Assembly: GCF_042660675.1 (NCBI RefSeq)
Contig: NZ_JBHSUL010000011.1
Span: 34,757 to 98,756 of the forward strand
Length of the DNA: 64,000 bases
Reading direction: 5' to 3'
DNA from: Marinilactibacillus sp042660675
GTDB taxonomy: Bacteria; Bacillota; Bacilli; Lactobacillales; Carnobacteriaceae_A
Of the stretch, positions 36,170-43,953 are shown one piece after another. Position numbers and translations under genes: made by a program. Each line of letters opens with the position of its first letter. Position 1 is the first letter of the stretch. The notes under the pieces were generated by a model that saw nothing but the letters and a program-made list of their open reading frames with translations, was not told where the DNA came from and searched no databases.

Positions 36170-38110
36170 TTATGCAATGACCGTCAACAATGTATCTTCG
36201 TCTCCATTTTTAACAATTAGTTGATCTGTTTGTACTACATCCATATATTGATTGGTATTTGAAATAATTACTGGTGTAATGATTGGATATCCTTCTTTAA
36301 CAATCGCATCTTTATCAAATTCTAGTACTAACTCTCCTTTTGTTACTCGATCTCCCTGTTTTACCTTAGGTTCAAAATACTGTCCATTTAAATTCACAGT
36401 ATCCATGCCTACGTGAATTAAAATTTCTACTCCATCATCCGTTGTAATACCAATTGCATGATGAGAAGGGAATAGAGTTGTTACTGTTCCGTTTGAAGGT
36501 GCATAAACTAATCCTTCATTGGGAATAATGGCTATGCCTTTCCCTAACAAACCTGAAGCAAAGGCTTCGTCTTCGACTTGACTAAGAGGAACGATCTCTC
36601 CACTTATTGGTGTAGTTAAATTGTAAAACATATTTTGTCCAAGTTCCCCATTAATAGATTCTTCTTTTTCCAATTGTTTATCTAATTTTTCTGTAGCTAA
36701 ATTCTGATCATCAGAGACTTTATATGCGTAAAAATACGTAATAACAAATCCTAAAACAAATGCAGTTGCACTCGCAATTGTGAAACCAATGACGCTATTG
36801 TCTAAGCCTGTTTCCGGATTGATAAATCTTGGTATCGCGAATATTCCAGTTCCTCCATTAATATACACTCTTGTTCTAAACAATCCCATAATCAATCCTG
36901 CCACAGCAGTTGCTACCGAAGTCGTATAAAAAGCTTTCTTTCTTGCTAACGTTACCCCATATAGAGCTGGCTCAGTTATTCCAAAAAGTGCTGACATAAA
37001 AGCAGGGAACGATACTTCTTTTAGTTTTCTGTCTTTCGTTTTACAGAAAATTGCAAACGTAACACCTGCCATAGCTAATGGCGTAGCTAAACCCGCCATC
37101 ATTACAACATCGAAGCCTAAAGTAGCATAGTTATTTAATGCGATTGGCACAAATCCCCAGTGCAGACCAAACATAATAAATACTTGCCAAAATCCGCCAA
37201 TGATAGTACCTGCAATAATGGGGCTAAACTCATATGCTGAAGACAATCCTTGACCAATTAGTAAACCTACCCAAGTAGTTATTGGACCAACAACTAAAAA
37301 TGTGATAGGAACAGTAATCAACAAGGTCATAAATGTTACAAAGAAACTTCTAATGGCTCTTGGTATAATTCTTTCTAGTGTCTTCTCAACTTTTGCTGCC
37401 ATATATGCGGCTGCAATTACCGGTATAACACTTGAAGTATATGTCATCAAAATAACGGGAATTCCAAATAATGTTACATAAACTGGAGATTCAATCGCAG
37501 TTCCTGAGAACAAAGTATACAGCGGTTCGACATCCACCATTGCCGCTGCAATAGTTGGATAAACTAGTGCCGCACCAATAGCCATCCCAATAAAAGGTTT
37601 TCCACCGAATTTCTTAGAAGCCGTATAACCTAAAAATAAAGGAAAGAAATAAAAGAGTCCATCACCTGTAGCGTTTAATATTAGGTATAACCCAGAAGCA
37701 GGATCGATCAAACTAAAAGCTGATAAAATAGCTAATAATCCTTTAATCATACCTGAAGCCATCAGTACACTAATAACCGGTGTAAATACACCTGAGATTA
37801 CATCGATAAAATTATTTAATAGACCTTTAGGCTTATCTTCACTCTGGTCATTTGAATCTGTTTGCAAACCAGCTTGTTCAACAAACTCTTTATAAACCTC
37901 TCCTACGTGGTTACCTATTACAACCTGATACTGTCCACCACTTTGCACAACAGTTACGACGCCACTTACATTTTTGAGCACTTCTGTATTTGCTTTCGAT
38001 TCATCTTTTAATTTGAATCTTAAACGAGTTATACAGTGTGTCAGACCATTAATATTATCTTTTCCACCAATATTATCTAATATATTCTGATTCAATTCTT
38101 GAAATTCCAT
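36170..38110 (-). CDS. PTS EIIBCA, beta-glucoside family (BglP/BglF type)
   Basis: 646 residues in B-C-A order. EIIB phosphocysteine Cys26 is in THCITRLRF; the EIIC part carries GITEPALYG; the C-terminal EIIA has ILIHVGMDTVNLNG with the phosphohistidine. It takes up and phosphorylates a sugar. Its leader contains a RAT and terminator (38140-38221), so expression needs the antiterminator just upstream. Association with a sulfatase/FGE set suggests a sulfated sugar as substrate (inference). Its EIIA domain might also serve the EIIBC at 2129-3502. Confidence 0.93.
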   Translation of the reverse strand: MEFQELNQNILDNIGGKDNINGLTHCITRLRFKLKDESKANTEVLKNVSGVVTVVQSGGQYQVVIGNHVGEVYKEFVEQAGLQTDSNDQSEDKPKGLLNNFIDVISGVFTPVISVLMASGMIKGLLAILSAFSLIDPASGLYLILNATGDGLFYFFPLFLGYTASKKFGGKPFIGMAIGAALVYPTIAAAMVDVEPLYTLFSGTAIESPVYVTLFGIPVILMTYTSSVIPVIAAAYMAAKVEKTLERIIPRAIRSFFVTFMTLLITVPITFLVVGPITTWVGLLIGQGLSSAYEFSPIIAGTIIGGFWQVFIMFGLHWGFVPIALNNYATLGFDVVMMAGLATPLAMAGVTFAIFCKTKDRKLKEVSFPAFMSALFGITEPALYGVTLARKKAFYTTSVATAVAGLIMGLFRTRVYINGGTGIFAIPRFINPETGLDNSVIGFTIASATAFVLGFVITYFYAYKVSDDQNLATEKLDKQLEKEESINGELGQNMFYNLTTPISGEIVPLSQVEDEAFASGLLGKGIAIIPNEGLVYAPSNGTVTTLFPSHHAIGITTDDGVEILIHVGMDTVNLNGQYFEPKVKQGDRVTKGELVLEFDKDAIVKEGYPIITPVIISNTNQYMDVVQTDQLIVKNGDEDTLLTVIA

Positions 38111-38139
38111 TGTTCTTCCTTCTTTCGCTTTTTATTTTT

Positions 38140-38201
38140 AAAAAAAGACAAGACTAACTAAACCAATTCCTAAATATAGGAGAAGGTTCAGTTAAGTCTT
38201 G
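38140..38201 (-). terminator. Antitermination-controlled terminator ahead of EIIBCA
   Basis: CAAGACTTAACTGAACC pairs with GGTTTAGTTAGTCTTG, then T-rich. The stem's 5' arm begins inside the upstream RAT, so RAT folding and terminator folding exclude each other. Confidence 0.88.
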
Positions 38202-38221
38202 CCTGCTTTACCAGTAACACC
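38196..38221 (-). promoter_or_regulatory. RAT site 2 (ribonucleic antiterminator)
   Basis: Minus strand GGTGTTACTGGTAAAGCAGG then CAAGAC closely matches LicT/BglG-family RAT sequences. It overlaps the stop codon of the antiterminator gene and precedes the EIIBCA terminator. Confidence 0.88.
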
Positions 38222-39052
38222 TTAACTATTATCGTTTTCAATTAATTTTTGAATGTGTAATGTTAAATATAATTGCTCATCATCATATAAAGTTACTTTG
38301 AGATATTTTTCGATTAAACGAGTAGATTCATAAGCCTCTGGATACTTTTCCACTACATGTACAAGAAGAGGATTATCTGGATGTTCTCTCTTCTCAAGGT
38401 TTTTCAATCTTTTAAAGAAAAAACGAAGATGCGTTACGAATCGTTCATATGCAATACTATTTTGATCAATAGATATTTTGTTGTGAATTCTCAGTAGCGA
38501 AATGATGTCTCGCGTTTTTTTTGTAACTGATTGAATGTCGTCAAATTCCTCAGTATTACTATTAATCTGAGCATTTATGAAATGCATCGCAATATTGCTG
38601 ATTTCCGATTCTTCTAATTTAATTTCCATTTTTTTCTCTATAAGTACTACCGCGTAGCTTCCTACTTTAAATTCTTTTGGATAAAACTTCCTAATTTCCC
38701 AAGATAACTTGTTGTTAATAAAAATACCTTCTCTTTTTAATTTAACTAAATTATAAAGATGGTCTGTTAACGATATATAAATCGAATCACTAATCTCGTA
38801 GGTTATTGTTTGTTTGGCATATCGAATAATATCGTCTGCCAAGGAAGCGTATTGAATTGGGATATCTTGTAATAGTTGTGTTAATCGATCTGAAGATTTC
38901 TGATGTAAAATGAAGACCTTTTCAATTTTTGTTTGATCAGCTTCATCCCCAGGCTTTTTTCCAAATCCTAGACCAGTACCTATCCAGATATAATCTTTAC
39001 CTTCCTCTTTAACTAGAACGGAATTGTTATTTAGAATTTTTTTGATTTTCAA
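38222..39052 (-). CDS. BglG/LicT-family transcriptional antiterminator
   Basis: About 276 residues, the LicT length. N-terminal CAT RNA-binding domain (KIKKILNNNSVLVKEEG, WIGTGLGFGKKPGD), then PRD1 (SLTDHLYNL) and PRD2 (NIAMHFINAQ, THLRFFFKRL). Binding to the two RATs prevents early termination of its own gene and EIIBCA; PRD phosphorylation by HPr and the EII sets activity. I chose TTG 39052, which follows AGGAGG; the longer frame runs back through the RAT. Confidence 0.92.
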   Translation of the reverse strand: MKIKKILNNNSVLVKEEGKDYIWIGTGLGFGKKPGDEADQTKIEKVFILHQKSSDRLTQLLQDIPIQYASLADDIIRYAKQTITYEISDSIYISLTDHLYNLVKLKREGIFINNKLSWEIRKFYPKEFKVGSYAVVLIEKKMEIKLEESEISNIAMHFINAQINSNTEEFDDIQSVTKKTRDIISLLRIHNKISIDQNSIAYERFVTHLRFFFKRLKNLEKREHPDNPLLVHVVEKYPEAYESTRLIEKYLKVTLYDDEQLYLTLHIQKLIENDNS

Positions 39053-39078
39053 GCCACATTTCCTCCTCCTTTCTAACT

Positions 39079-39145
39079 GAAAAATTAAAAACAGACTATA
39101 CCTTATGTTATATGCAAAACTAAGCACATATACAATAAGGTATAG
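39079..39145 (-). terminator. Antitermination-controlled terminator ahead of the antiterminator gene
   Basis: CTATACCTTAT pairs with ATAAGGTATAG, extended by TATATG/CATATA, and is followed by TTTTTAATTTTT. It overlaps RAT 1. Confidence 0.88.
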
Positions 39146-39167
39146 CCTGCTTAACCAGTAACTACCC
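39139..39167 (-). promoter_or_regulatory. RAT site 1
   Basis: Minus strand GGGTAGTTACTGGTTAAGCA then GGCTATACC, a LicT-type RAT close to the predicted transcription start. Implies autoregulation of the antiterminator. Confidence 0.88.
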
Positions 39168-39181
39168 ACTCGATTGATTTA

Positions 39182-39210
39182 ATAATAACTGATTCATTTC
39201 ATTAATGCAA
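39182..39210 (-). promoter_or_regulatory. Promoter of the antiterminator-EIIBCA operon
   Basis: Minus strand TTGCAT (-35) and TATTAT (-10) are 17 bases apart; the start would lie just upstream of RAT 1. Confidence 0.7.
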
Positions 39211-39219
39211 GCGTTTTAA
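39206..39219 (-). promoter_or_regulatory. Candidate cre site overlapping the -35
   Basis: Minus strand TTAAAACGCTTGCA fits the CcpA consensus with one mismatch and overlaps the -35 hexamer, so carbon catabolite repression of the PTS operon is expected. Confidence 0.6.
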
Positions 39220-39244
39220 TCATTTTCTTTTTAGCATATTCTTT

Positions 39245-40000
39245 CTAGTCCTCATATTCAGCTAATTCAGCTAGTAAGATTTCAATGAAGACAAAGAAGA
39301 TGGCCTGATCATCTAGAAACCGACGAGTAGCCCTCGAAACTAATGGCAAAGTAATCACAGTATCAAAATACTTATTGATCGGACTATTTTGAGTCATAGT
39401 GATTAATATGCTTTTTGTTTGATTTGTTTTGACTTGTTTTACGACATCTTCGTAATAAGACATTCCTTTAATTGAAAAAATGATTACAAGGTCTTCATTG
39501 TCTAACGAGCTTGTAATATCATGCATAAGCATCGTATCATTGACAAATTCACTGTCCATTCCAATTTTAGCCATTCGCATCCTCAATTGCTGAGCAGCTA
39601 ACCCTGTTCGGTTATTCCCAAAAATCTTAATTTTACTTGCACTTGTTATCAGTTCACATAATTCTAACATGTCTTTATCACTCAAATTTTGTGCTATCTC
39701 TTTGATATGGTCACTATAAGCGGATGTTATAGATTGGCTAATTGACGATTCTTCTCCATCTTCCAATTTATGAGAAATCAAGTATTTAGATAAAGAAAAT
39801 CTGAACTCAGAATAACCCTGATAACCTAATTTTTGGCATAGACGTATAAATGCTGATTTGGACGAGCCTGCTGCTTTAGCAATTTCTTCTGCTGAGTATT
39901 GAACGATTCGAATAGGATCTTTTAGAATAAAATCAGCGATCCTCTTTTCTGAATTCGTAAATGTTTCTAAATTAGATTCTATTACACTTATTGGATTCAT
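39245..40000 (-). CDS. RpiR-family transcriptional regulator
   Basis: About 251 residues. N-terminal RpiR HTH (YSAEEIAKAAGSSKSAFIRL, then CQKLGYQGYSEFR) and a C-terminal SIS domain (KIKIFGNNRTGLAAQQLRMR, LVIIFSIKG) that binds phosphosugars. I chose ATG 40000, preceded by GAGAGG; the TTG at 40015 lacks a site. It diverges from the sulfatase gene and probably controls it in response to a sugar phosphate made by the adjacent PTS. Confidence 0.9.
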   Translation of the reverse strand: MNPISVIESNLETFTNSEKRIADFILKDPIRIVQYSAEEIAKAAGSSKSAFIRLCQKLGYQGYSEFRFSLSKYLISHKLEDGEESSISQSITSAYSDHIKEIAQNLSDKDMLELCELITSASKIKIFGNNRTGLAAQQLRMRMAKIGMDSEFVNDTMLMHDITSSLDNEDLVIIFSIKGMSYYEDVVKQVKTNQTKSILITMTQNSPINKYFDTVITLPLVSRATRRFLDDQAIFFVFIEILLAELAEYED

Positions 40001-40066
40001 CAAAACACCTCTCAAATAGTATATCTTTTTTTGATTAGAATAGACACTTTCACTTTTGGACTTTTT

Positions 40067-40082
40067 TTCAAAATAGTTTGAA
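40067..40082. promoter_or_regulatory. Palindrome overlapping the sulfatase -35, candidate RpiR operator
   Basis: TTCAAA-ATAG-TTTGAA, perfect 6-base arms, covers most of the -35 of the sulfatase promoter and lies between the divergent RpiR and sulfatase genes. Confidence 0.5.
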
Positions 40083-40106
40083 CTTTATTTCTAATTGATG
40101 TATAAC
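40078..40106 (+). promoter_or_regulatory. Promoter of the sulfatase-FGE-CHR operon
   Basis: TTGAAC (-35) and TATAAC (-10) are 17 bases apart, about 40 bases before the ATG at 40148. Confidence 0.7.
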
Positions 40107-40147
40107 TAGTATACAAGAACATTCACACATAAAAAAGGGGACAAATT

Positions 40148-41605
40148 ATGACTACACAGAAAAAACCAAATATTGTCATGGTCGTTGCAGATCAATGGCG
40201 TGCTGATTCGCTTGGATACACTGGTAATGATGCTATTAAGACACCAAATATAGATGCCTTAGCTTCTGAAGGTGTTGGCTTCACTAACGCCTACTGTCAA
40301 AACCCGGTCTGCGTTCCAAGTAGAAACTCATTTTTAACAGGTTGGTATCCTCATACTAAAGGATTTAGAACGATGCATTACTTAATGGATGACTCCGAAC
40401 CAAACATCTTGAAAACATTGAAAAATAATGACTATCATGTTTATTGGGGTGGAAGAAATGATACGATTAAAGCAGATGGAGATCGCACTAAGTATGCAGA
40501 TACAATTAATGATCAATTTTATGAATCTATGGCAAAACTTTTTAAAGGTAAAAAAGGTAGCACTGAATCTAAAAACATAGAAGTCAAAGCTGATTACACT
40601 CATTACCATGGCGTTAAAGAAAATGTTCACCATGTCGACCAAGATCAAATTCAAAATGCAATAGAATTTTTGGAAAACGACACTTTCAATGATGATCCAT
40701 TTTGTGTGTACCTTGCTTTGAGCCTTCCCCACCCTCCTTACGAAATAGATCAGGAATGGTTTGATAAAGTTGATCCTGAACTTGTTCCAGATGCTATTCG
40801 ATTAAGTGAAGAGGAATGGAAAGATAAACCTAGCATCCTTCGTGGAATTAGAAATCACATGGAGTTATACGATTGGTCAGATGAAGATTTAAAAAAAATC
40901 AAACAAGTCTATTATGCTATGGGAATGAAACTAGATCATCATATTGGTAAACTGGTACAGACACTTAAAGAGAAAGAGCTATACGATGATACAATCTTTA
41001 TTTTCTTCAGTGATCATGGTGATTATACTGGTGATTTCGAAATAGCTGAGAAAAATCAAAATACATTTGAAGATATGTTGACGAATGTACCTTTGGTCAT
41101 TAAACCATCCAAAAATATGGAAGTCGTACCCAGAAACACAGATGCCTTAGTAGAACTGATAGACATACAAGCAACTATAATGGACTTAGTAGGAATTCAA
41201 CCGGAGCATACTCAATTCGGACAATCTTTGAAGTCTGTACTAGAAGGATCTAATGAGCATAGAGATGTTGTATTTGCTGAAGGTGGACGTTTAGAATCAG
41301 AGGGCGCTTATGCGATGGATGCCGGACATAATCCATCTAATCCATATTGGGCAAGAACAACTGAACAAGAAAAAATGCCTCAGCATACAAAAGCTATTAT
41401 GATTCGTAATCAAGATTATAAATATGTCTATCGTTTATACGAACAAGATGAGTTTTATGATTTGAAGCAAGATCCCAACGAACGCAAAAATCTAATTGAA
41501 TCAGAAAAATTCGAATCAGTTATAAAAGACTTTCAAAATCGTATGTTAAAATATTTTGTTGAGACAAGCGATGTTGTCCCTCACGCAAGGGATAGCCGAT
41601 TCTAG
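40148..41605 (+). CDS. Type I sulfatase, cytoplasmic, formylglycine dependent
   Basis: 485 residues. IVMVVADQWRADSLG gives metal ligands Asp15 and Gln16; NPVCVPSRNSFLTG is the CxPxR sulfatase signature with Cys55 as the formylglycine precursor and Arg59; IFFSDHGDYTG holds the second Asp/His metal pair. The family hydrolyses sulfate esters, and this one resembles iduronate-2-sulfatase/heparan-type relatives. There is no signal peptide, so it must act on an imported substrate. Diverges from the RpiR regulator and is followed by its likely activating enzyme. Confidence 0.93.
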   Translation: MTTQKKPNIVMVVADQWRADSLGYTGNDAIKTPNIDALASEGVGFTNAYCQNPVCVPSRNSFLTGWYPHTKGFRTMHYLMDDSEPNILKTLKNNDYHVYWGGRNDTIKADGDRTKYADTINDQFYESMAKLFKGKKGSTESKNIEVKADYTHYHGVKENVHHVDQDQIQNAIEFLENDTFNDDPFCVYLALSLPHPPYEIDQEWFDKVDPELVPDAIRLSEEEWKDKPSILRGIRNHMELYDWSDEDLKKIKQVYYAMGMKLDHHIGKLVQTLKEKELYDDTIFIFFSDHGDYTGDFEIAEKNQNTFEDMLTNVPLVIKPSKNMEVVPRNTDALVELIDIQATIMDLVGIQPEHTQFGQSLKSVLEGSNEHRDVVFAEGGRLESEGAYAMDAGHNPSNPYWARTTEQEKMPQHTKAIMIRNQDYKYVYRLYEQDEFYDLKQDPNERKNLIESEKFESVIKDFQNRMLKYFVETSDVVPHARDSRF

Positions 41606-41639
41606 GAATCTATATTTTTGAAAAGTGTATCACAGAATT

Positions 41640-41706
41640 GCTGAACGGTTATAGTAGATGAACGAGTTTTTCGTTTACTATAACCTTTTGGTGTAATCTA
41701 TTCAGC
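41640..41706 (+). terminator. Hairpin between sulfatase and FGE genes, terminator or attenuator
   Basis: GGTTATAGTA pairs with TACTATAACC, with AACG/CGTT inside and TTTT after. An outer GCTGAA (41640-41645)/TTCAGC (41701-41706) pairing encloses it and ends just before the FGE ribosome binding site. Confidence 0.6.
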
Positions 41707-41719
41707 GGAAGGTGAACTA

Positions 41720-42670
41720 ATGAGTTGTTGCAATCCAAACCATTCAAAGAAACATCATATTGAATTAAACCACTTAAAAAAATCATCAAATTTAGAATTT
41801 TCAGCTAAATTGAATGAGGAAACTGCTCATGATGATACTATGATTTATATCGAAGGCGGATCATTTCTAATGGGAAGTGAAGACGATGATGCTCATATAG
41901 AGGATCGCGAAGGTCCTGTCAGAGAAGAAATTGTTGAATCCTTTTTGATTGATCAAACAGCAGTAACCAATGGATCATTTAAACAGTTCATAGATGAAAC
42001 TGGCTATCAAACAGAAGCTGAAATCTATGGTTGGTCCTTTGTCTTTCACCTACTTTTATCTGAAGAAGTAAAGTCACAAGTACAAAATGTCCCTGCACAA
42101 ACGCCTTGGTGGTGTGTAGTCGCTGGAGCAAATTGGTCACAACCTGAAGGACCGGGATCTTCCATTGAGGACCGTATGGATCACCCCGTTGTTCACGTTT
42201 CATGGAATGATGCGATGGCCTATTGTGCTTGGAGCGGAAAAAGATTGCTAAACGAAAAAGAGTGGGAATACGCTGCTAGAGGTGGGTTGATACAGCAACG
42301 TTTTTCATGGGGAAACGAGCTCAATCCAGACCAACGCCATATGTGCAACATCTGGCAAGGGTCATTTCCAAGTGAAAATAGTGCTGAAGACGGCTATATT
42401 GGAACTAGCCCAGTCAAAGCTTTTCCTAAAAATCGTTTCGGACTATACGGAATGGCTGGAAATGTGTGGGAATGGTGCTCTAACAATTTTGATTGGGATC
42501 TTGATAATGTAGACAACACCAGTAAAACAGTTAAAGGTGGTAGTTACCTTTGTCATGATAGCTATTGCAATCGATATAGAGTAGCTGCTAGAACATCGAA
42601 CACAATTGATTCTTCTACAGGAAATATGGGATTCAGATGTGCAAAGGATATCGTTAAAAAATCGAATTAG
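41720..42670 (+). CDS. Formylglycine-generating enzyme (sulfatase-activating, SUMF1 family)
   Basis: 316 residues. IEGGSFLMGSEDDDAH and REGPVREEIVESFLIDQTAV begin the FGE-sulfatase domain; HPVVHVSWNDAMAYCAWSGK, RLLNEKEWEYAARGG and GLYGMAGNVWEWC are diagnostic. The active-site pair is Cys278 and Cys283 (GGSYLCHDSYCNRYR), the C-x4-C of true copper/O2-dependent FGE, so it should convert the sulfatase Cys55 to formylglycine rather than being a generic SUMF-fold protein. No signal peptide. The N-terminus MSCCNPNHSKKHH is Cys/His-rich, a possible metal site. Confidence 0.93.
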   Translation: MSCCNPNHSKKHHIELNHLKKSSNLEFSAKLNEETAHDDTMIYIEGGSFLMGSEDDDAHIEDREGPVREEIVESFLIDQTAVTNGSFKQFIDETGYQTEAEIYGWSFVFHLLLSEEVKSQVQNVPAQTPWWCVVAGANWSQPEGPGSSIEDRMDHPVVHVSWNDAMAYCAWSGKRLLNEKEWEYAARGGLIQQRFSWGNELNPDQRHMCNIWQGSFPSENSAEDGYIGTSPVKAFPKNRFGLYGMAGNVWEWCSNNFDWDLDNVDNTSKTVKGGSYLCHDSYCNRYRVAARTSNTIDSSTGNMGFRCAKDIVKKSN

Positions 42671-42698
42671 AATAGTTTATGTACTTGTAGGAGGCATT

Positions 42699-43268
42699 AT
42701 GAAAAAAGCAAATGTTTATCGGAAATTATTTACATCCACTTTATATCTAAGCTCTTTTACATTTGGTGGTGGGTATGTCATTGTACCCCTAATGGAAAAG
42801 AAATTTGTTCAAGAACTCAACTGGATTGACGAAGATGAAATGCTAGATTTGATTTCTATTAGTCAGTCCTCCCCTGGCTCTCTTGCTGTTAACGCTTCTA
42901 TATTGATTGGCTACCGAATGGCTGGGTTTCTAGGTGCGTTGACAACGGTTCTTGGAACCATTCTTGCTCCTCTCACCATTATTACTTTATTATCTTTTGT
43001 TTATAATATCGTTAGAGACAATCCTCTTGTCGCAAACTTGCTACTTGGTATGCAAGCCGGTGTCGCTGCAATCATTGTGCACGTCGTTTATAGCATGGCT
43101 ATGAGAATCATCAGAAAAAAAGAAGTGATCCCTGTCATCGTTATGCTCATTGCTTTAGTTGCTGGAATCATTTTTAACGTTAATATCCTCTATCTTTTAT
43201 CGTTCAGTGCGGTTATAGGCGGACTTACAACTTATTATCAAATTCGATCAGAAAAGAAAGGAGCTTAA
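42699..43268 (+). CDS. Short-chain CHR (chromate/sulfate) transporter, subunit 1
   Basis: 189 residues, about five to six hydrophobic segments. TFGGGYVIVPLMEKKFV and SISQSSPGSLAVNASILIGY are the N-terminal CHR motifs. The start ATG 42699 follows TAGGAGG; a longer frame from 42606 runs inside the FGE gene. Short CHR proteins work as pairs with a second short CHR, here the next gene. Their classical substrate is chromate, a sulfate analogue; co-transcription with a sulfatase suggests sulfate export. Confidence 0.9.
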   Translation: MKKANVYRKLFTSTLYLSSFTFGGGYVIVPLMEKKFVQELNWIDEDEMLDLISISQSSPGSLAVNASILIGYRMAGFLGALTTVLGTILAPLTIITLLSFVYNIVRDNPLVANLLLGMQAGVAAIIVHVVYSMAMRIIRKKEVIPVIVMLIALVAGIIFNVNILYLLSFSAVIGGLTTYYQIRSEKKGA

Positions 43269-43272
43269 CTAG

Positions 43273-43830
43273 ATGCTTTATATTGAATTGTTTATTAGCT
43301 TCTTTCAGATTGGTCTTTTCAGTTTCGGTGGTGGTTATGCCGCTTTACCTTTAATTGAACAGCAGATCATCGACAATAGAGGTTGGATGACCACTCAAGA
43401 GTTTATAGATGTATTGACGATATCTGAAATGACTCCGGGCTCTATTGCCATTAATGCAGCTACCTTTGTAGGAAACCAAGTTGGCGGTATATTTGGAGGA
43501 ATGGTCGCTACAATCGGTGTAACAGCCCCCTCTATTATTATCGTACTCACTTTAGCGTATATCTACTTCAAATTTCGCAACATTAAAATGGTACAAGGGA
43601 TTATCATGGGGTTACGCCCAGCAGTTGTCGCTCTGATTGCTTCAGCCGGTCTTACTATTTTGCTGACGGCCTTCTTTGGAGAAACAAGTGGAATCGATTT
43701 TACTAATCTCAACTGGATCTCTGTAGCCTTATTCTCATTAGGATTATTTTTAATAACAAAGTACAAGCTGAGTCCCATTCAAATTATGCTAACTACCGGT
43801 ATTTTGGGTGTGATTATTTATAGCTTATGA
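43273..43830 (+). CDS. Short-chain CHR (chromate/sulfate) transporter, subunit 2
   Basis: 185 residues, with LFSFGGGYAALPLIEQQII and TISEMTPGSIAINAATFVGN. Starts 4 bases after the stop of the first CHR gene with AAGGAG inside that gene's end. The two are expected to form an antiparallel heterodimer. Last gene of the sulfatase operon, followed by a strong terminator. Confidence 0.9.
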   Translation: MLYIELFISFFQIGLFSFGGGYAALPLIEQQIIDNRGWMTTQEFIDVLTISEMTPGSIAINAATFVGNQVGGIFGGMVATIGVTAPSIIIVLTLAYIYFKFRNIKMVQGIIMGLRPAVVALIASAGLTILLTAFFGETSGIDFTNLNWISVALFSLGLFLITKYKLSPIQIMLTTGILGVIIYSL

Positions 43831-43854
43831 TTTACTACTCCTATACTTAAATAG

Positions 43855-43900
43855 AAAAAGCGGTAAACAGTGGAAAAAATTCTACTGTTTACCGCTTTTT
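43855..43900. terminator. Terminator closing the sulfatase operon, also facing uvrC
   Basis: AAAAAGCGGTAAACAGT pairs perfectly over 17 bp with its complement across a 12-base loop; A/T tracts flank both ends. Confidence 0.93.
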
Positions 43901-43953
43901 GTTTATAAACTTTCTTACACGCATCTCTCTGGAATTCTAAAGATTTCCAAAAA

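Noticed and set aside
39053..39169. N-terminal extension of the antiterminator through the leader
   Set aside because: It would translate the RAT and terminator region; the TTG after AGGAGG at 39052 gives the standard LicT start.
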